NCBI GenBank assembly: GCA_019090615.1
Contig: JAHRVQ010000016.1
Coordinates: forward strand, 61,055-125,054
DNA: 64,000 nt
Source of the DNA: Pseudomonadales bacterium
GTDB taxonomy: Bacteria; Pseudomonadota; Gammaproteobacteria; Pseudomonadales; Azotimanducaceae
Reading direction: 5' to 3'
Every line of letters begins with the position of its first letter. The stretch's first letter is position 1. The position numbers were made by a program, and so were the translations under genes. Positions 39,209-48,912 of the stretch are shown one piece after another. The notes beneath the pieces are model-generated. The model was not told the origin of the DNA and ran no database searches. It saw only the letters and a list, made by a program, of their open reading frames with translations.

Positions 39209-40315
39209 ATGAGATTCGGATTATCAGAAGAACAAACCATGTTGAGCGATATGCTCAACAAATATCTAGTGGCAAATCTACCTCTGGATGTCGTCAGAGC
39301 ATCCTCTGAACAGACTCTGCATCACAATCAGGAAATCTGGTCAGGCCTGCTCGATCAGGGGATCCACTCCATTTTAATCCCCGAAGACTACGGCGGAGCA
39401 GGTTTAAGTATGTTGCACTCAGAAGTAGTCTCAGAAACCCTTGGTAAACATATCGTACCCGTTTCATATCTGAGCAATGCAGTACTGTCTCCGCTGGCTA
39501 TCTTATACGCTGGCAGCGAATCACAAAAAGAACAACTACTGCCAGAGTTAGCCAGTGGCAGTACCAGTTTCGGTATTGCATTAACCGATGTTGTTGCCAA
39601 TCGTGAAAACACAAAACTAGAAATTAATGGCAACAAGGTCAGTGGTAGTGCAACATTTATCATGGCGGGCGAAAACGCCGACAAACTCATACTGGCCGCA
39701 CCAGGTACACTGCTAATAGTCGATACTAAGGCAGCTGGTGTAACCATGGAAAGGCTTAACACCGTTGACAAAACCAGAGATTTTTCCGCAGTTACACTTA
39801 AAGATGCACCTTGCGAGCTGCTTGGTGAAATCGGTTCAGCCGACGACGCCATAGAAAAGTTACTTAATGCCGCACGTATCAGTATCGCCGCCGATTCTCT
39901 GGGCGCAGCCGACGCCATGTTTAACCAGGCATTGGCTTACAGCCGTGAACGCTTTCAATTTGATCGACCAATTGGTTCATTCCAGTCTATTAAACATATT
40001 CTTGCGGAAATGATTACCGACCTCGAACCCTGCCGGTCTTTGCTGTGGTATGCGGCTTACGCCTATGACGAAGTTGAAGACGAAGCAAAACTGGTGGCCT
40101 GCCATGCCAAAGCCCACATTTCTGAGATGGCCAAACATGTTGGCCGCGCTACGACAGAACTTCATGGCGGTATGGGTTTCACGGACCTTCTCGGGTTACA
40201 TTTTTGGTTCAAACGCATTGAAGTGAATCGTCAATTACTCGGCGGACCTGAACTACAACGACACAACGCTGCTGTGGCCCAGGGCTGGGCACCAAACGCG
40301 ATTACAGCAGCTTAG
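39209..40315 (+). CDS. Acyl-CoA dehydrogenase, beta-type subunit
   Basis: 368-aa FAD-dependent acyl-CoA dehydrogenase fold (N-terminal helical domain, beta-barrel, C-terminal helices). It has IPEDYGGAGLS near residues 55-65, RERFQFDRPIGSFQSIKH and HGGMGFTDLLGLHFWFKR, but the usual GTxEI segment that precedes many catalytic sites is missing at the C-terminus. Such shortened proteins typically pair with a second ACAD to form an alpha2beta2 enzyme, as in steroid catabolism of mycobacteria. The partner is encoded 9 nt downstream. Substrate unknown. Confidence 0.85.
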   Translation: MRFGLSEEQTMLSDMLNKYLVANLPLDVVRASSEQTLHHNQEIWSGLLDQGIHSILIPEDYGGAGLSMLHSEVVSETLGKHIVPVSYLSNAVLSPLAILYAGSESQKEQLLPELASGSTSFGIALTDVVANRENTKLEINGNKVSGSATFIMAGENADKLILAAPGTLLIVDTKAAGVTMERLNTVDKTRDFSAVTLKDAPCELLGEIGSADDAIEKLLNAARISIAADSLGAADAMFNQALAYSRERFQFDRPIGSFQSIKHILAEMITDLEPCRSLLWYAAYAYDEVEDEAKLVACHAKAHISEMAKHVGRATTELHGGMGFTDLLGLHFWFKRIEVNRQLLGGPELQRHNAAVAQGWAPNAITAA

Positions 40316-40324
40316 GAGGTTGAG

Positions 40325-41551
40325 ATGGAATTAAATTACGGACCTGAATACGACGATTTTCGCGCAGAAGTACGTCACTTTTGTGAGACCGAAGGCAAAA
40401 AAACAAAATCCGGTGCCCTCAGAATGGGTGAAAATAGGCCCTCTCAAGCCGCCATTGACTGGCAGGGTCAGTTAATAGAAGCAGGTTATACAGCTCGCAC
40501 CATACCCAAAGAATACGGCGGCTACGGTGGCACCGCAGATATTGTTAAAAGCCTGATCATTCAGGAAGAATTTGTTGCCAGCGGCACGCGCTCAGGTATT
40601 CAGAACCAGGGTATTTCAATGCTAGTGCCAACCCTATTAGAAGTAGGTACTGAAGAACAAAAGTTGAAATACATCAAACCCACCATCAACGGTGAAATGA
40701 TCTGGGCCCAGGGTTATTCTGAGCCAGGTTCCGGCAGCGACCTTGCCAGCCTTAAAACTAAAGGTGTTGTCGAAGGTGATAATTTTGTTATCAATGGCCA
40801 AAAAATCTGGACCAGCTCAGCACAATATGCCGATATGTGTTTTATTCTGGTGCGCACCGAACCCGAAGCACCCAAACATCATGGCATTAGTTATCTACTA
40901 ATGGATATGAAAACAACTGGTATTGATATCAAACCCCTGGTCACTATGACAGGAGATGCATTTTTCAACGAAATGTTCATTTCCGATGTCAAAGTACCGG
41001 TTACGAGTATCGTCGGTCAACGAGGTGAAGGCTGGCGGGTTGCAAATGTCACCTTAAAATACGAGCGCGGTATGATCGGCAATCCAGGTATGTCCGCAAT
41101 GGGCATCAGGGGGGTCGCAGATCTGATGGAAGAAGAAACTATATCCGGCATTCGAGCGATGGATATGCCAGTTTATCGTGACCGGCTACTTAAGCTACAG
41201 GGCCGTTCTCTAGCCAACAAATATCATGGCTTGCGACTGCTATCCAATGAAATCAACAAAGAAGGTATGGGCGTAGAAGGTTTAATTGTAAAGCTATCTG
41301 CAACCTATCTTTCCCATGAGATTTATTCTCTTGCAGTTGATGTCATGGGCGAATTTGGCACGTTATATGATGGTAGTGCTTACCAGCGCCAGAAAGACTG
41401 GATGCGTCAGTATCTCGGTTCATTTATGGGCATTATTGGTGGTGGTACATCACAAATTCAAAAAAATGTGATTAGCGAACGCGGCCTGGGCTTACCCAGA
41501 GAACCTCTGGTCAAACTTGACCAAAACGGCTGGGAACTAATCAAGAAATAA
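40325..41551 (+). CDS. Acyl-CoA dehydrogenase, alpha-type subunit
   Basis: 408-aa acyl-CoA dehydrogenase with a GGAGG ribosome-binding site just upstream. Recognisable segments: IPKEYGGYGGT, WAQGYSEPGSGSDLASLKTKG (FAD/substrate region), GQKIWTSSAQYAD and a C-terminal IIGGGTSQIQKNVISERGLGLPRE, where the usual GTxEIQ has Gln in place of Glu. It likely forms a complex with the preceding subunit. The two genes are the only plus-strand protein genes between gatB and the right edge. Confidence 0.87.
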   Translation: MELNYGPEYDDFRAEVRHFCETEGKKTKSGALRMGENRPSQAAIDWQGQLIEAGYTARTIPKEYGGYGGTADIVKSLIIQEEFVASGTRSGIQNQGISMLVPTLLEVGTEEQKLKYIKPTINGEMIWAQGYSEPGSGSDLASLKTKGVVEGDNFVINGQKIWTSSAQYADMCFILVRTEPEAPKHHGISYLLMDMKTTGIDIKPLVTMTGDAFFNEMFISDVKVPVTSIVGQRGEGWRVANVTLKYERGMIGNPGMSAMGIRGVADLMEEETISGIRAMDMPVYRDRLLKLQGRSLANKYHGLRLLSNEINKEGMGVEGLIVKLSATYLSHEIYSLAVDVMGEFGTLYDGSAYQRQKDWMRQYLGSFMGIIGGGTSQIQKNVISERGLGLPREPLVKLDQNGWELIKK

Positions 41552-41580
41552 CCCTGAGCGTATATACAGCCTTGAGCTAT

Positions 41581-41678
41581 AAACAGCCCTGAGCGATGCT
41601 TTTGGTTATAATATAAACAGCCTTGAGCGATGCTTTTGGTTATAATATAAACAGCCTTGAGCGATGCTTTTGGTTATA
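41581..41678. repeat. 34-bp tandem repeat, three copies
   Basis: Units starting AAACAGCCYTGAGCGATGC at 41581, 41615 and 41649, period 34 bp. A degenerate partial unit lies just before. They are non-coding, in the gap after the acyl-CoA dehydrogenase stop. The same core (AAACAGCCYTGAGC) recurs at 61307-61370. Confidence 0.9.
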
Positions 41679-41707
41679 AAAAGCCTTCAGCCCAACGGAG
41701 AGAACGC

Positions 41708-41743
41708 AAAAGGGCCAGGATAATAATTTACCCTGGCCCTTTT
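41708..41743. terminator. Bidirectional rho-independent terminator
   Basis: A perfect 12-bp stem AAAAGGGCCAGG/CCTGGCCCTTTT with a 12-nt loop, with A/T runs on both flanks, lies between the convergent acyl-CoA dehydrogenase and carboxymuconolactone-decarboxylase-like genes, so it can stop transcription from both sides. Confidence 0.85.
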
Positions 41744-41810
41744 AAGCGTAATAAAATTAAACAACAACCAATCTAAACTCAATCAAGTTAATCATTGTTT
41801 GATTCAGTGA

Positions 41811-41858
41811 CTATCTAAACCCAGAGCTATCTAAACCCAGAGCTATCTAAACCCGAGG
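41811..41858. repeat. 16-bp tandem repeat, three copies
   Basis: CTATCTAAACCCAGAG at 41811, 41827 and 41843 (the third copy ends CCGAGG). Located in the same convergent gap as the 34-bp repeat, just after the stop of the minus-strand gene that ends at 41878. Confidence 0.85.
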
Positions 41859-41877
41859 CTATTTTTAAGCTCCGGGC

Positions 41878-42435
41878 CTATCCCTCAAAACCAGGCACAC
41901 CTGGTTCTCTCTGCACGCCCAGGCTGTTTAAGGCCATGGCTAACATATTATATTGACCAACGGTGAAAATCAGGTCTGTAATTTGCTGCTCATTGAACTG
42001 TTCACTTGCCAGTGACCAGGTCTCATCCGAAATCATAGTAGTTTCAATCAATTCATCCGTCACTTGCAATACGATTCGTTCGACGTCATTCCATCCTTCT
42101 GCCGCCGGTCCGGTTTTAATTCGACTATGGTCAGTCGGCGTCAAGCCAGCACTCGCACTCATCAAAACGTGCTGGCCCCATTCATATTCACAATCCGTCA
42201 ACAGACCTACACGCATTATGGCCATTTCCCGCAATCGCGGCGCCACACTTGATGTGCCCATAATATGACCAGCAAGATGATTCCATTTAGTCAGCAGCGG
42301 CATATTACGCATCAGTGTGGCTAAAACATTAAAAACAAAGCCATATTGTTTTTTAAGCGGCGCACCTATATTTTCCTGGTCGGCTGACCATTCGGATTCA
42401 GGTAGCGGCGTAATTCTAGGTTTTGATAATCGCAT
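41878..42435 (-). CDS. Carboxymuconolactone decarboxylase family protein
   Basis: 185-aa AhpD-like helical protein. The motif region LTDCEYEWGQHVLMSASAGL has the conserved Glu and His of the family, but the CXXC pair of AhpD peroxidases is missing. Members include decarboxylases and redox proteins, so the role is open. It is the last gene of a minus-strand group that includes two alpha/beta hydrolases and an ACAD pair. Confidence 0.8.
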   Translation of the reverse strand: MRLSKPRITPLPESEWSADQENIGAPLKKQYGFVFNVLATLMRNMPLLTKWNHLAGHIMGTSSVAPRLREMAIMRVGLLTDCEYEWGQHVLMSASAGLTPTDHSRIKTGPAAEGWNDVERIVLQVTDELIETTMISDETWSLASEQFNEQQITDLIFTVGQYNMLAMALNSLGVQREPGVPGFEG

Positions 42436-42491
42436 TGGGGTCCCTTATTAACATTTAATTATAACTTTAAACGCACAAATCTTATCGACGG

Positions 42492-43352
42492 CTAAGCCAG
42501 CTGAATTTCCAGCTCATCCAGAAATTCCACCAGCGCCTGAGTAAAAATTTCATTATTATCACCAGCAACCATATGACCAGCATCCGTAACATCAGTATAT
42601 TTAGCGTTAGGTACCGTTTTACGGAAATCTTCAACCGCCGCCTCTGTGACCAATTCGCTCATCTTGCCCCGAATTAATAAAATAGGGATCTGAATCGCGC
42701 GCAGCGCATTATTCAATCGACTGGGGTCTTTACTTCCTGACGGCTTCGAATCACCTGTCATAAATTTAGGGGCCCAATGCCAACGATAACGACCATCGTC
42801 TCCCAGGCGAAGGTTTTTCTTCAAACCAGACAGGTCCTTGGGTGATTTGCGATGGGGCAAATAACTCGCAATCGATTTAGCGGCATCTTCGAGGCTAGCA
42901 AACCCGGCTTCCAGGTCCCGCCCCATGAATGAGACAATTTTATTAACACCCTCCGCATCCATTTTTGGTGCAATATCAACTAATACCAGCGCTTCAAAAC
43001 CATCAAGTTTAAGTTCACCTGCTGCAACCATGCCGGATATACCGCCAAGAGACGCACCAACCAGCACCGGCGGCTTTGGCAAAGTAGCCGCCACACTGAG
43101 CAAATCATGACCAAAAGATTCGATAGCGTAATCACTATCAGGCGCCCAATCACTTTCACCATGGCCTCTTAGATCAACGGATATTGCATATAGCCCCTTA
43201 TCCGCCAATAGTTTCGCCGACGATTGCCATGCATGTCGCGTTTGACCTCCGCCATGAGCAAATAAAACAAACCTTTCCGCAGTATTAATATCGCCAAAAG
43301 AATCAGCCACAAGGTTGAGGCCTTTAAAACCTTCAAAATTACTTTTCATCAA
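42492..43352 (-). CDS. Alpha/beta hydrolase
   Basis: 286 aa. Nucleophile elbow GASLGG at about residue 98, general acid region and DAGHMVAGDNNE near the C-terminus carrying the catalytic histidine; oxyanion region FAHGGGQTRHAW. Clearly paralogous to the next gene upstream (shared HGGGQTRHAW, YRWHW, GHMVAGD). Probably hydrolyses an ester, lactone or CoA thioester produced in this pathway. No signal peptide. Confidence 0.87.
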   Translation of the reverse strand: MMKSNFEGFKGLNLVADSFGDINTAERFVLFAHGGGQTRHAWQSSAKLLADKGLYAISVDLRGHGESDWAPDSDYAIESFGHDLLSVAATLPKPPVLVGASLGGISGMVAAGELKLDGFEALVLVDIAPKMDAEGVNKIVSFMGRDLEAGFASLEDAAKSIASYLPHRKSPKDLSGLKKNLRLGDDGRYRWHWAPKFMTGDSKPSGSKDPSRLNNALRAIQIPILLIRGKMSELVTEAAVEDFRKTVPNAKYTDVTDAGHMVAGDNNEIFTQALVEFLDELEIQLA

Positions 43353-43415
43353 TCAAATCCCAATAGATACGCTCACTATCTGCTTTTAAGACATGTACAT
43401 TTTAAGATAAAAGGC

Positions 43416-44366
43416 TTAAGGAACATCATTCACATCACCTTCCGGGCCTTCGTGATGCGGTTTGAGCTCATGGGGAGACTGCACCGGTTCACCGTCAACA
43501 GGCACTTTGCGCGACAGAAACTCAACCACCGAGGTCGCAAACACATCGTTACGATCACCTGCAACCATATGCCCAGCACCGGTTACATTGACATACTCAC
43601 TATGCTGGCAGATGTCGAGAAAACTCTGCGCTCCTGCCTCACTCAAAACATCAGAAAGACCACCACGGACTAATAAGACAGGCAATGACAAGTTTTTAGC
43701 GCAAGCTTCGAGTCGATCTTCTCGCATCGAACCATCGCGCTTCTGCGACCTGAAAGCTGGATCCCAATGCCAACGATACTTACCATCAGCAGCTAAGCGC
43801 ACATTTTTACCCAGTCCATCGAGGTTTTTTGGTGCTTGACGTTGCGGTTGATAACTTCCTATCGCTTCTGCAACCTCTTCAAGCGAACTAAACCCTTCAG
43901 GTTTCTGACTCATGAAGGCAGTTATTTTACCCACGCCTGCTTTTTCTATTTTTGGCGCAATATCAACCAATACCAATGCCGTAGCATCAATATGTTCCTC
44001 ACCCACAGCAACTAAACTGGTGCCGCCACCCATAGATGCGCCAACCAGTACTGGCCGTTTACCGCCAAGCAACTCAACCACGCATTTCAAATCAGATACC
44101 TGAATGTCCATGCCGTAGACACCATCAGGTGCCCAATCAGAATCACCATGGCCGCGGGCATCCATTGCAACAGCATGGTAACCAGCAGCGCCCAATGTTT
44201 CACCAGCGCCTTTCCAGGCATGCCGAGTTTGTCCGCCACCATGCTGCAGAATAACCAACGGTCCATCGGGGTCGCCCCAGGAGTCCGCAGCAATAGTTAT
44301 ACCCGTCGGAATTTTCCAACGATGCATTGGTTCAGGTGTACCCGGTAATCTTGTTCCTGCACTCAT
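43416..44366 (-). CDS. Alpha/beta hydrolase (paralogue)
   Basis: 316 aa. LQHGGGQTRHAWKGAG oxyanion segment, GASMGGG nucleophile elbow and VTGAGHMVAGDRND catalytic-histidine region. A tandem duplicate of the neighbouring hydrolase, with an extra charged C-terminal tail (HELKPHHEGPEG). The gap between the two is 63 nt, so they are likely co-transcribed. The substrate may differ between copies. Confidence 0.88.
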   Translation of the reverse strand: MSAGTRLPGTPEPMHRWKIPTGITIAADSWGDPDGPLVILQHGGGQTRHAWKGAGETLGAAGYHAVAMDARGHGDSDWAPDGVYGMDIQVSDLKCVVELLGGKRPVLVGASMGGGTSLVAVGEEHIDATALVLVDIAPKIEKAGVGKITAFMSQKPEGFSSLEEVAEAIGSYQPQRQAPKNLDGLGKNVRLAADGKYRWHWDPAFRSQKRDGSMREDRLEACAKNLSLPVLLVRGGLSDVLSEAGAQSFLDICQHSEYVNVTGAGHMVAGDRNDVFATSVVEFLSRKVPVDGEPVQSPHELKPHHEGPEGDVNDVP

Positions 44367-44422
44367 CTTCCGCTATCCCCTAAAAATTATATCCTTACCA
44401 ACCGCTCACTAAAGAACATCCA

Positions 44423-45634
44423 TTATCGTGATGTCGGAACTTCGGTAAACGGCATTCCTTTATCCATACGCGGCTCCTGCGGTAAACCAAGCACCCGTTC
44501 AGCAATAATATTTGCCATAATTTCATCAGTACCGCCGGCGATTCGCAAACCGGGAATGCTCATATAAGCCGCCTGAAATAAATTCTCTTCATCCTCATGC
44601 CCTGGATTCCAGGCAATACCGGCCTGCTCCATAATATCAATTGCGAAAGAAGATAGGTCTTGAGTTTTAGGCGCCCCAACGAGCTTACCAATGCTATTTT
44701 CCGGACCCGGGATTTCTCCTCTGGATAAGGCCGTTAAAGAACGCATGCCAGAATACTTTAAGCCTGATTCCTGAATATACCAATTGGCTAGTTTTGCCCT
44801 GACATTTTTGTTTTTAATAGCCAGCTCATCATCAATATATACTTCCTCAGCCAATTTCATCGCAGTCTTAAAGCCAGCTTTACTGCCACCACCACCAATG
44901 GTTGCTCGTTCATTCATCAGTGTTGTTAGCGCTACTTGCCATCCTTGACCCACTTCACCCAACCGTTGCTCATCAGAAACCCGTACATCAGTAAAATACA
45001 CCTCATTAAAACCGGAGGTGCCTGACATCTGTTTAATAGGTTTAATATCAATGCCGGGTGATTTCATATCAATAAAGAAATAGCTCAAACCCTGGTGTTT
45101 GGGTACATCTGGGTCAGTACGCAAAACAATAATGCCGTAGTCAGAATACTGTGCGCCCGACGTCCAGATCTTTTGGCCATTGATCAACCAGTCACCACCA
45201 TCGCGTTCCGCTTTAGTGGTCAGTGCAGCCAGATCAGATCCGCCAGCGGGCTCACTAAATAATTGACACCAGATTTCTTCACCGCTAGCCATTTTTGGTA
45301 AATAACGTTGTTTTTGTTCATCGGTTGCCCAGGTCATCATTGTCGGGCCGCCCATACCCTGACCGATAAGAAACACCCCGGTATTGGGCGGGCCAACTTT
45401 CATTTCTTCCTGACCCCATATCACCTGTTCAATGGCAGAGGCAGCCCGACCACCAAATTCCTTCGGCCAACGTAAACAGGCCCATCCGGCGTCAGCTTTT
45501 CTTTTTTGCCAAAGCTTCGCCTGAGCCATTAGATCAAGCGGCTTAAGTTCTGCTTCTGTGGGTACATTCTGTTTCAGCCACTTAGCTGCTGCTACTCTAA
45601 ATGCTGCTTCTTCAGCTGAATCATTAAAGTCCAC
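44423..45634 (-). CDS. Acyl-CoA dehydrogenase (alpha-type)
   Basis: About 403 aa. The start is set at GTG 45634, six bases after GAGGAGG, in place of the GTG at 45640 that abuts the ribosome-binding site. Segments: WPKEFGGRAAS, WCQLFSEPAGGSDLAALTTKAE, NGQKIWTSGAQYSDYG and C-terminal RIAGGTDEIMANIIAERVLGLPQEPR, which keeps GTDEI. It overlaps the preceding ACAD gene by about 11 nt, so it should form a heteromeric enzyme with it. Confidence 0.88.
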   Translation of the reverse strand: MDFNDSAEEAAFRVAAAKWLKQNVPTEAELKPLDLMAQAKLWQKRKADAGWACLRWPKEFGGRAASAIEQVIWGQEEMKVGPPNTGVFLIGQGMGGPTMMTWATDEQKQRYLPKMASGEEIWCQLFSEPAGGSDLAALTTKAERDGGDWLINGQKIWTSGAQYSDYGIIVLRTDPDVPKHQGLSYFFIDMKSPGIDIKPIKQMSGTSGFNEVYFTDVRVSDEQRLGEVGQGWQVALTTLMNERATIGGGGSKAGFKTAMKLAEEVYIDDELAIKNKNVRAKLANWYIQESGLKYSGMRSLTALSRGEIPGPENSIGKLVGAPKTQDLSSFAIDIMEQAGIAWNPGHEDEENLFQAAYMSIPGLRIAGGTDEIMANIIAERVLGLPQEPRMDKGMPFTEVPTSR

Positions 45635-46760
45635 TTGCACCCTCCTCTGCAGCGTTTTGCTGCTCTATCGCGGTAATTAATTTATCCTGCCACTGACCTT
45701 CGCTACCGACATTTACTGACAATATTTTTGAGCGACGATAATGAAATTGGCAGTCAAACTCCCAGGTAAAACCCATACCACCGTGGGTTTGAATATTTTC
45801 CTTAGATGCGAAGTAGTAGGCCTGAATACCTGCAACTCTTGAAGCTGCGGCGGCTACGGGGAGATCAGCTGCATTGGTATCTAATGCCCAGGCGCCGTAA
45901 TAACAATTGGACCGAGCCAAAGTATTCTTCACATAGACATTCGCTAATTTATGCTTTATTGCCTGATAGCTTGCAATAGCACGGCCAAAAGCAAATCGGC
46001 CCAAAGCGTATTCTTTCGCCATTTCAAGAGCGGCTTCTGAACCACCATTTTGTTCCCAGGCAAAAAGAATAGCTGCCCTGTTTAAAACATTTTGGGTTGC
46101 AGCCCAGCCAGCACCCGCCTCGCCCAATAACTCACCGGTCGCATCTGAAAATGTAATATTAGCGTGAGACCTGCTGGGGTCCAGAGTGACAATTTTCTCT
46201 CTCTTAACGTTCGCCTGTTTCAAATCAACAATAGCCAAACTTGCACCATCACCACTCGAGGCTTTTACCACAACGATAGCAAAATCTGCTATATCTCCGT
46301 CTGCAACTGCTATTTTTTCGCCGCTAACAGAATCCGTGCCAGTCGTTAAAATAGTTGCTGGCGACGCTCGTCCACGAGTTTCTGCCAGAGCAAACGTACC
46401 GACAATCTCGCCTGTTGCCAGCCTGGGCAGATACTTTTCTTTTTGTTCGTGGCTGCCGTAATTAAGAATTGCTTCCGAAGCCAGATAAACCGACGACGAA
46501 AACGGTAACGGACATAGGGCTCTACCAAGTTCTTCAGCGATGACTGATAGTTCAATATAACCCAGCCCCAGACCACCATATTCTTCTGGGATAACAGTAG
46601 AAGTCCAGCCCATCTCAGCAACTTTTTGCCATAGTTCGGTATTAAATGCACCATCGCCTTCCAATACTTCTCGGACAACTTTGAGCGAGCAATTATCCTG
46701 TAGAAAACCACGTGCTTGTTCACGCAGCATATTCTGCTCTTCTGAGAATTCAAAATTCAA
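45624..46760 (-). CDS. Acyl-CoA dehydrogenase (beta-type)
   Basis: 378 aa with a TTG start preceded by GAGGAG at about 10 nt. Contains IPEEYGGLGLG, LGRFAFGRAIASYQAIKHKLA and NIQTHGGMGFTWEFDCQFHYRRSK; the C-terminal catalytic GTxEI segment is missing, as in the 39.2 kb subunit. It is the first gene of the group that continues with the alpha-type ACAD, two hydrolases and the CMD protein. The two ACAD pairs look like independent copies of the same design. Confidence 0.87.
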   Translation of the reverse strand: MNFEFSEEQNMLREQARGFLQDNCSLKVVREVLEGDGAFNTELWQKVAEMGWTSTVIPEEYGGLGLGYIELSVIAEELGRALCPLPFSSSVYLASEAILNYGSHEQKEKYLPRLATGEIVGTFALAETRGRASPATILTTGTDSVSGEKIAVADGDIADFAIVVVKASSGDGASLAIVDLKQANVKREKIVTLDPSRSHANITFSDATGELLGEAGAGWAATQNVLNRAAILFAWEQNGGSEAALEMAKEYALGRFAFGRAIASYQAIKHKLANVYVKNTLARSNCYYGAWALDTNAADLPVAAAASRVAGIQAYYFASKENIQTHGGMGFTWEFDCQFHYRRSKILSVNVGSEGQWQDKLITAIEQQNAAEEGASGL

Positions 46761-47322
46761 TGTATGTCACTCCTCTGATATGTGTTGAATGCGTTTTCAA
46801 ATTGCCAATGCGAATAAAATTGCCAATGCGAAATAAAATGTCAATGCAATCGACTTTAGCTACTGAACCAATGTCCAGGTGCCTATTTGATAAAACAAAA
46901 TTTAGATCGACTCATTAGCAACTGCCTGATTCGTCATCGCCCGACTCATCATCTACAAAACCCCATTAGGTTGTCCCGTCAATCGGTCCCGTCAATCAAT
47001 GGTCTTGCTAATAAATGACCCTGCTAATAAATGATAGGGCGACTAACACTATCTTAAATTTGTAATCATGTATACAGTCCGAATTCTGCCTGCAGCAATT
47101 CAAACTACAACCATACCAGCTACAAAAAGAACCTGTTGACGACCAGCGCAGAACGCGTTCAACAATTGAAGTTATGGATGGGTAAATATACAGAGGTGCC
47201 AGCCGAATGACTCGCAAGACAGACTATGAAGGATACCTCTTAACAGGAAGGCTTAGGTTCTGGGTAGGCAAAGCCGCTACCCACTTGCTTACCTGTTCAG
47301 ATGCAAACTATAGGTTAGGCAA
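46761..47322. other. Intergenic region with micro-duplications
   Basis: 562 bases, the second longest gap here. It contains repeated strings: AAAATTGCCAATGCG (46796-46850, three variants), GTCCCGTCAATC twice near 46972-46998, and GCTAATAAATGA twice near 47006-47035. No gene, RNA or strong terminator was recognised. It separates the ACAD group from the P450 gene. Confidence 0.5.
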
Positions 47323-48636
47323 CTATTTCTTCAATGGATGCAATCTGACCGGAAGCTCAGAATAACCTTTGATCAATGTCGAATAACTACGCACAGGTTC
47401 TCCAACTACTTCTACCTTTTCAAAACGCTCCATGATGCCTTCCCATACCAGGCGAAGTTGCATTTCAGCAAGACGATTACCCATGCAGCGATGAATGCCA
47501 AAACCAAAAGATAAATGGTGCCTTGGTCGTTCTCGATCAATAATGAAGTCATAAGGTTTTTCAATTACCTCCTCGTCACGATTACCCGACACGTACCACA
47601 TAATCACTTTATCGCCTTTTTTAATCTGCTTGCCGCCCAGCATCGTGTCTTCGAGCGCAGTACGACGCATGGAAGTTAACGGTGTCTGCCAGCGAATAAT
47701 TTCTGGCACCATGGTCCCAATTAACTCGTGATTATCACGCAATTTCTGATATTGGTCAGGATTCTGGTTTAACGCCAGAACACCGCCAGAAATTGAATTT
47801 CTGGTAGTATCATTGCCACCAATAATCAATAACATCAGGTTACCCAGGAATTCATACGGCTGCATATGTCGGGTTGCTTCACCATGTGCCAACATAGAAA
47901 TCAAGTCACCAGTTGGCTCTTCATTAACCCGCTCATTCCATAGCTTGGTAAACGCCGCCAGACATTCCATCAACACATCGCGTCTTTCTTCAATTGTTTT
48001 TACAAGGCCATCTGGGCCTGGTGCAGTGGTGGCCACATCGGACCAATAAGTAAGCTTACGTCGCTCTTCAAAGGGAAAATCAAATAATGTCGCCAGCATT
48101 TGCGTAGTCAATTCGATAGAAACCTTATCCACCCAGTTAAAAGTTTCACCAACAGGTAAAGAATCAAGAATTGTAGCGACCCGCTCCTTGATTAGCGGCT
48201 CCATCTGCGCCAAATTTCGTGGCGCGACAACACCTTGCACTGTTTTCCTTTGCTCACTATGTTTTGGTTCATCCATAGCAATAAACATAGAGACAGGCAG
48301 TTGCTGAGATTGAAAGGGCGAGATACTGATGCCATCGGCAGAAGAATAGACACTGGCATTGCCTTCAACTTCCATAATATCGTTGAACTTTGTTACCGAC
48401 CAATAAGGGCCAAACTGCGACTCTTTACAATAATGCACTGGGTCGTCTTTACGTAGCCGGTCGAAAAAAGGCCAATAGGCATCAGCTTCAAACAAACCAG
48501 GCTGGGCTACATCAATTTCATCAAGCGGTATCGTCTTAGGGTCTTTGTGCCGCATGGTATCAACGACATCTTCCAGCTTCATTGCAGGTGTACCATCGTA
48601 CTGTTCAGTATCGACTGCTTCCATTTTCTGACTCAT
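47323..48636 (-). CDS. Cytochrome P450, CYP153-like
   Basis: 437 aa. The haem-binding loop FGFGIHRCMGNRLAE carries the proximal Cys, GGNDTTRN is the I-helix oxygen-activation motif, and EIIRWQTP gives ExxR. The strings IRWQTPL, YVSGNRDE and HLSFGFGIHRCMGNRLAEMQLR, together with FIAMDEPKH and VQGVVAPRNL, closely resemble CYP153 terminal alkane/fatty-acid hydroxylases as I recall them. A ferredoxin and ferredoxin reductase would be needed and are not in the window. Probably hydroxylates a terminal carbon of a hydrophobic substrate. A GAGGAG ribosome-binding site is present. Confidence 0.85.
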   Translation of the reverse strand: MSQKMEAVDTEQYDGTPAMKLEDVVDTMRHKDPKTIPLDEIDVAQPGLFEADAYWPFFDRLRKDDPVHYCKESQFGPYWSVTKFNDIMEVEGNASVYSSADGISISPFQSQQLPVSMFIAMDEPKHSEQRKTVQGVVAPRNLAQMEPLIKERVATILDSLPVGETFNWVDKVSIELTTQMLATLFDFPFEERRKLTYWSDVATTAPGPDGLVKTIEERRDVLMECLAAFTKLWNERVNEEPTGDLISMLAHGEATRHMQPYEFLGNLMLLIIGGNDTTRNSISGGVLALNQNPDQYQKLRDNHELIGTMVPEIIRWQTPLTSMRRTALEDTMLGGKQIKKGDKVIMWYVSGNRDEEVIEKPYDFIIDRERPRHHLSFGFGIHRCMGNRLAEMQLRLVWEGIMERFEKVEVVGEPVRSYSTLIKGYSELPVRLHPLKK

Positions 48637-48912
48637 AACATCTCCTCAAAATCATTACAATATCGGTTCGCTGTATACTTTCGCTATATACTATAGCCAA
48701 ATAGTAAGCATAAATACAAATTTCAAGCATATTGAAATAACAACAAAAATCGAGATATTTTTGATACGGGATTGTTGAGGATTAGGCGATAAATACCCTA
48801 TCATGAAGATAGGGATATGGGCTACCTGTAATACCTGCTGCCGCCCCTTCGATAAGAGCAACAGCAGATTGTAGTCACCAGCTGAAAATAATACGACTTA
48901 ATCAGCGCTTCT

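Noticed and set aside
41581..41678. CRISPR array
   Set aside because: The three 34-bp units are directly contiguous with no unique spacers and no cas genes nearby.
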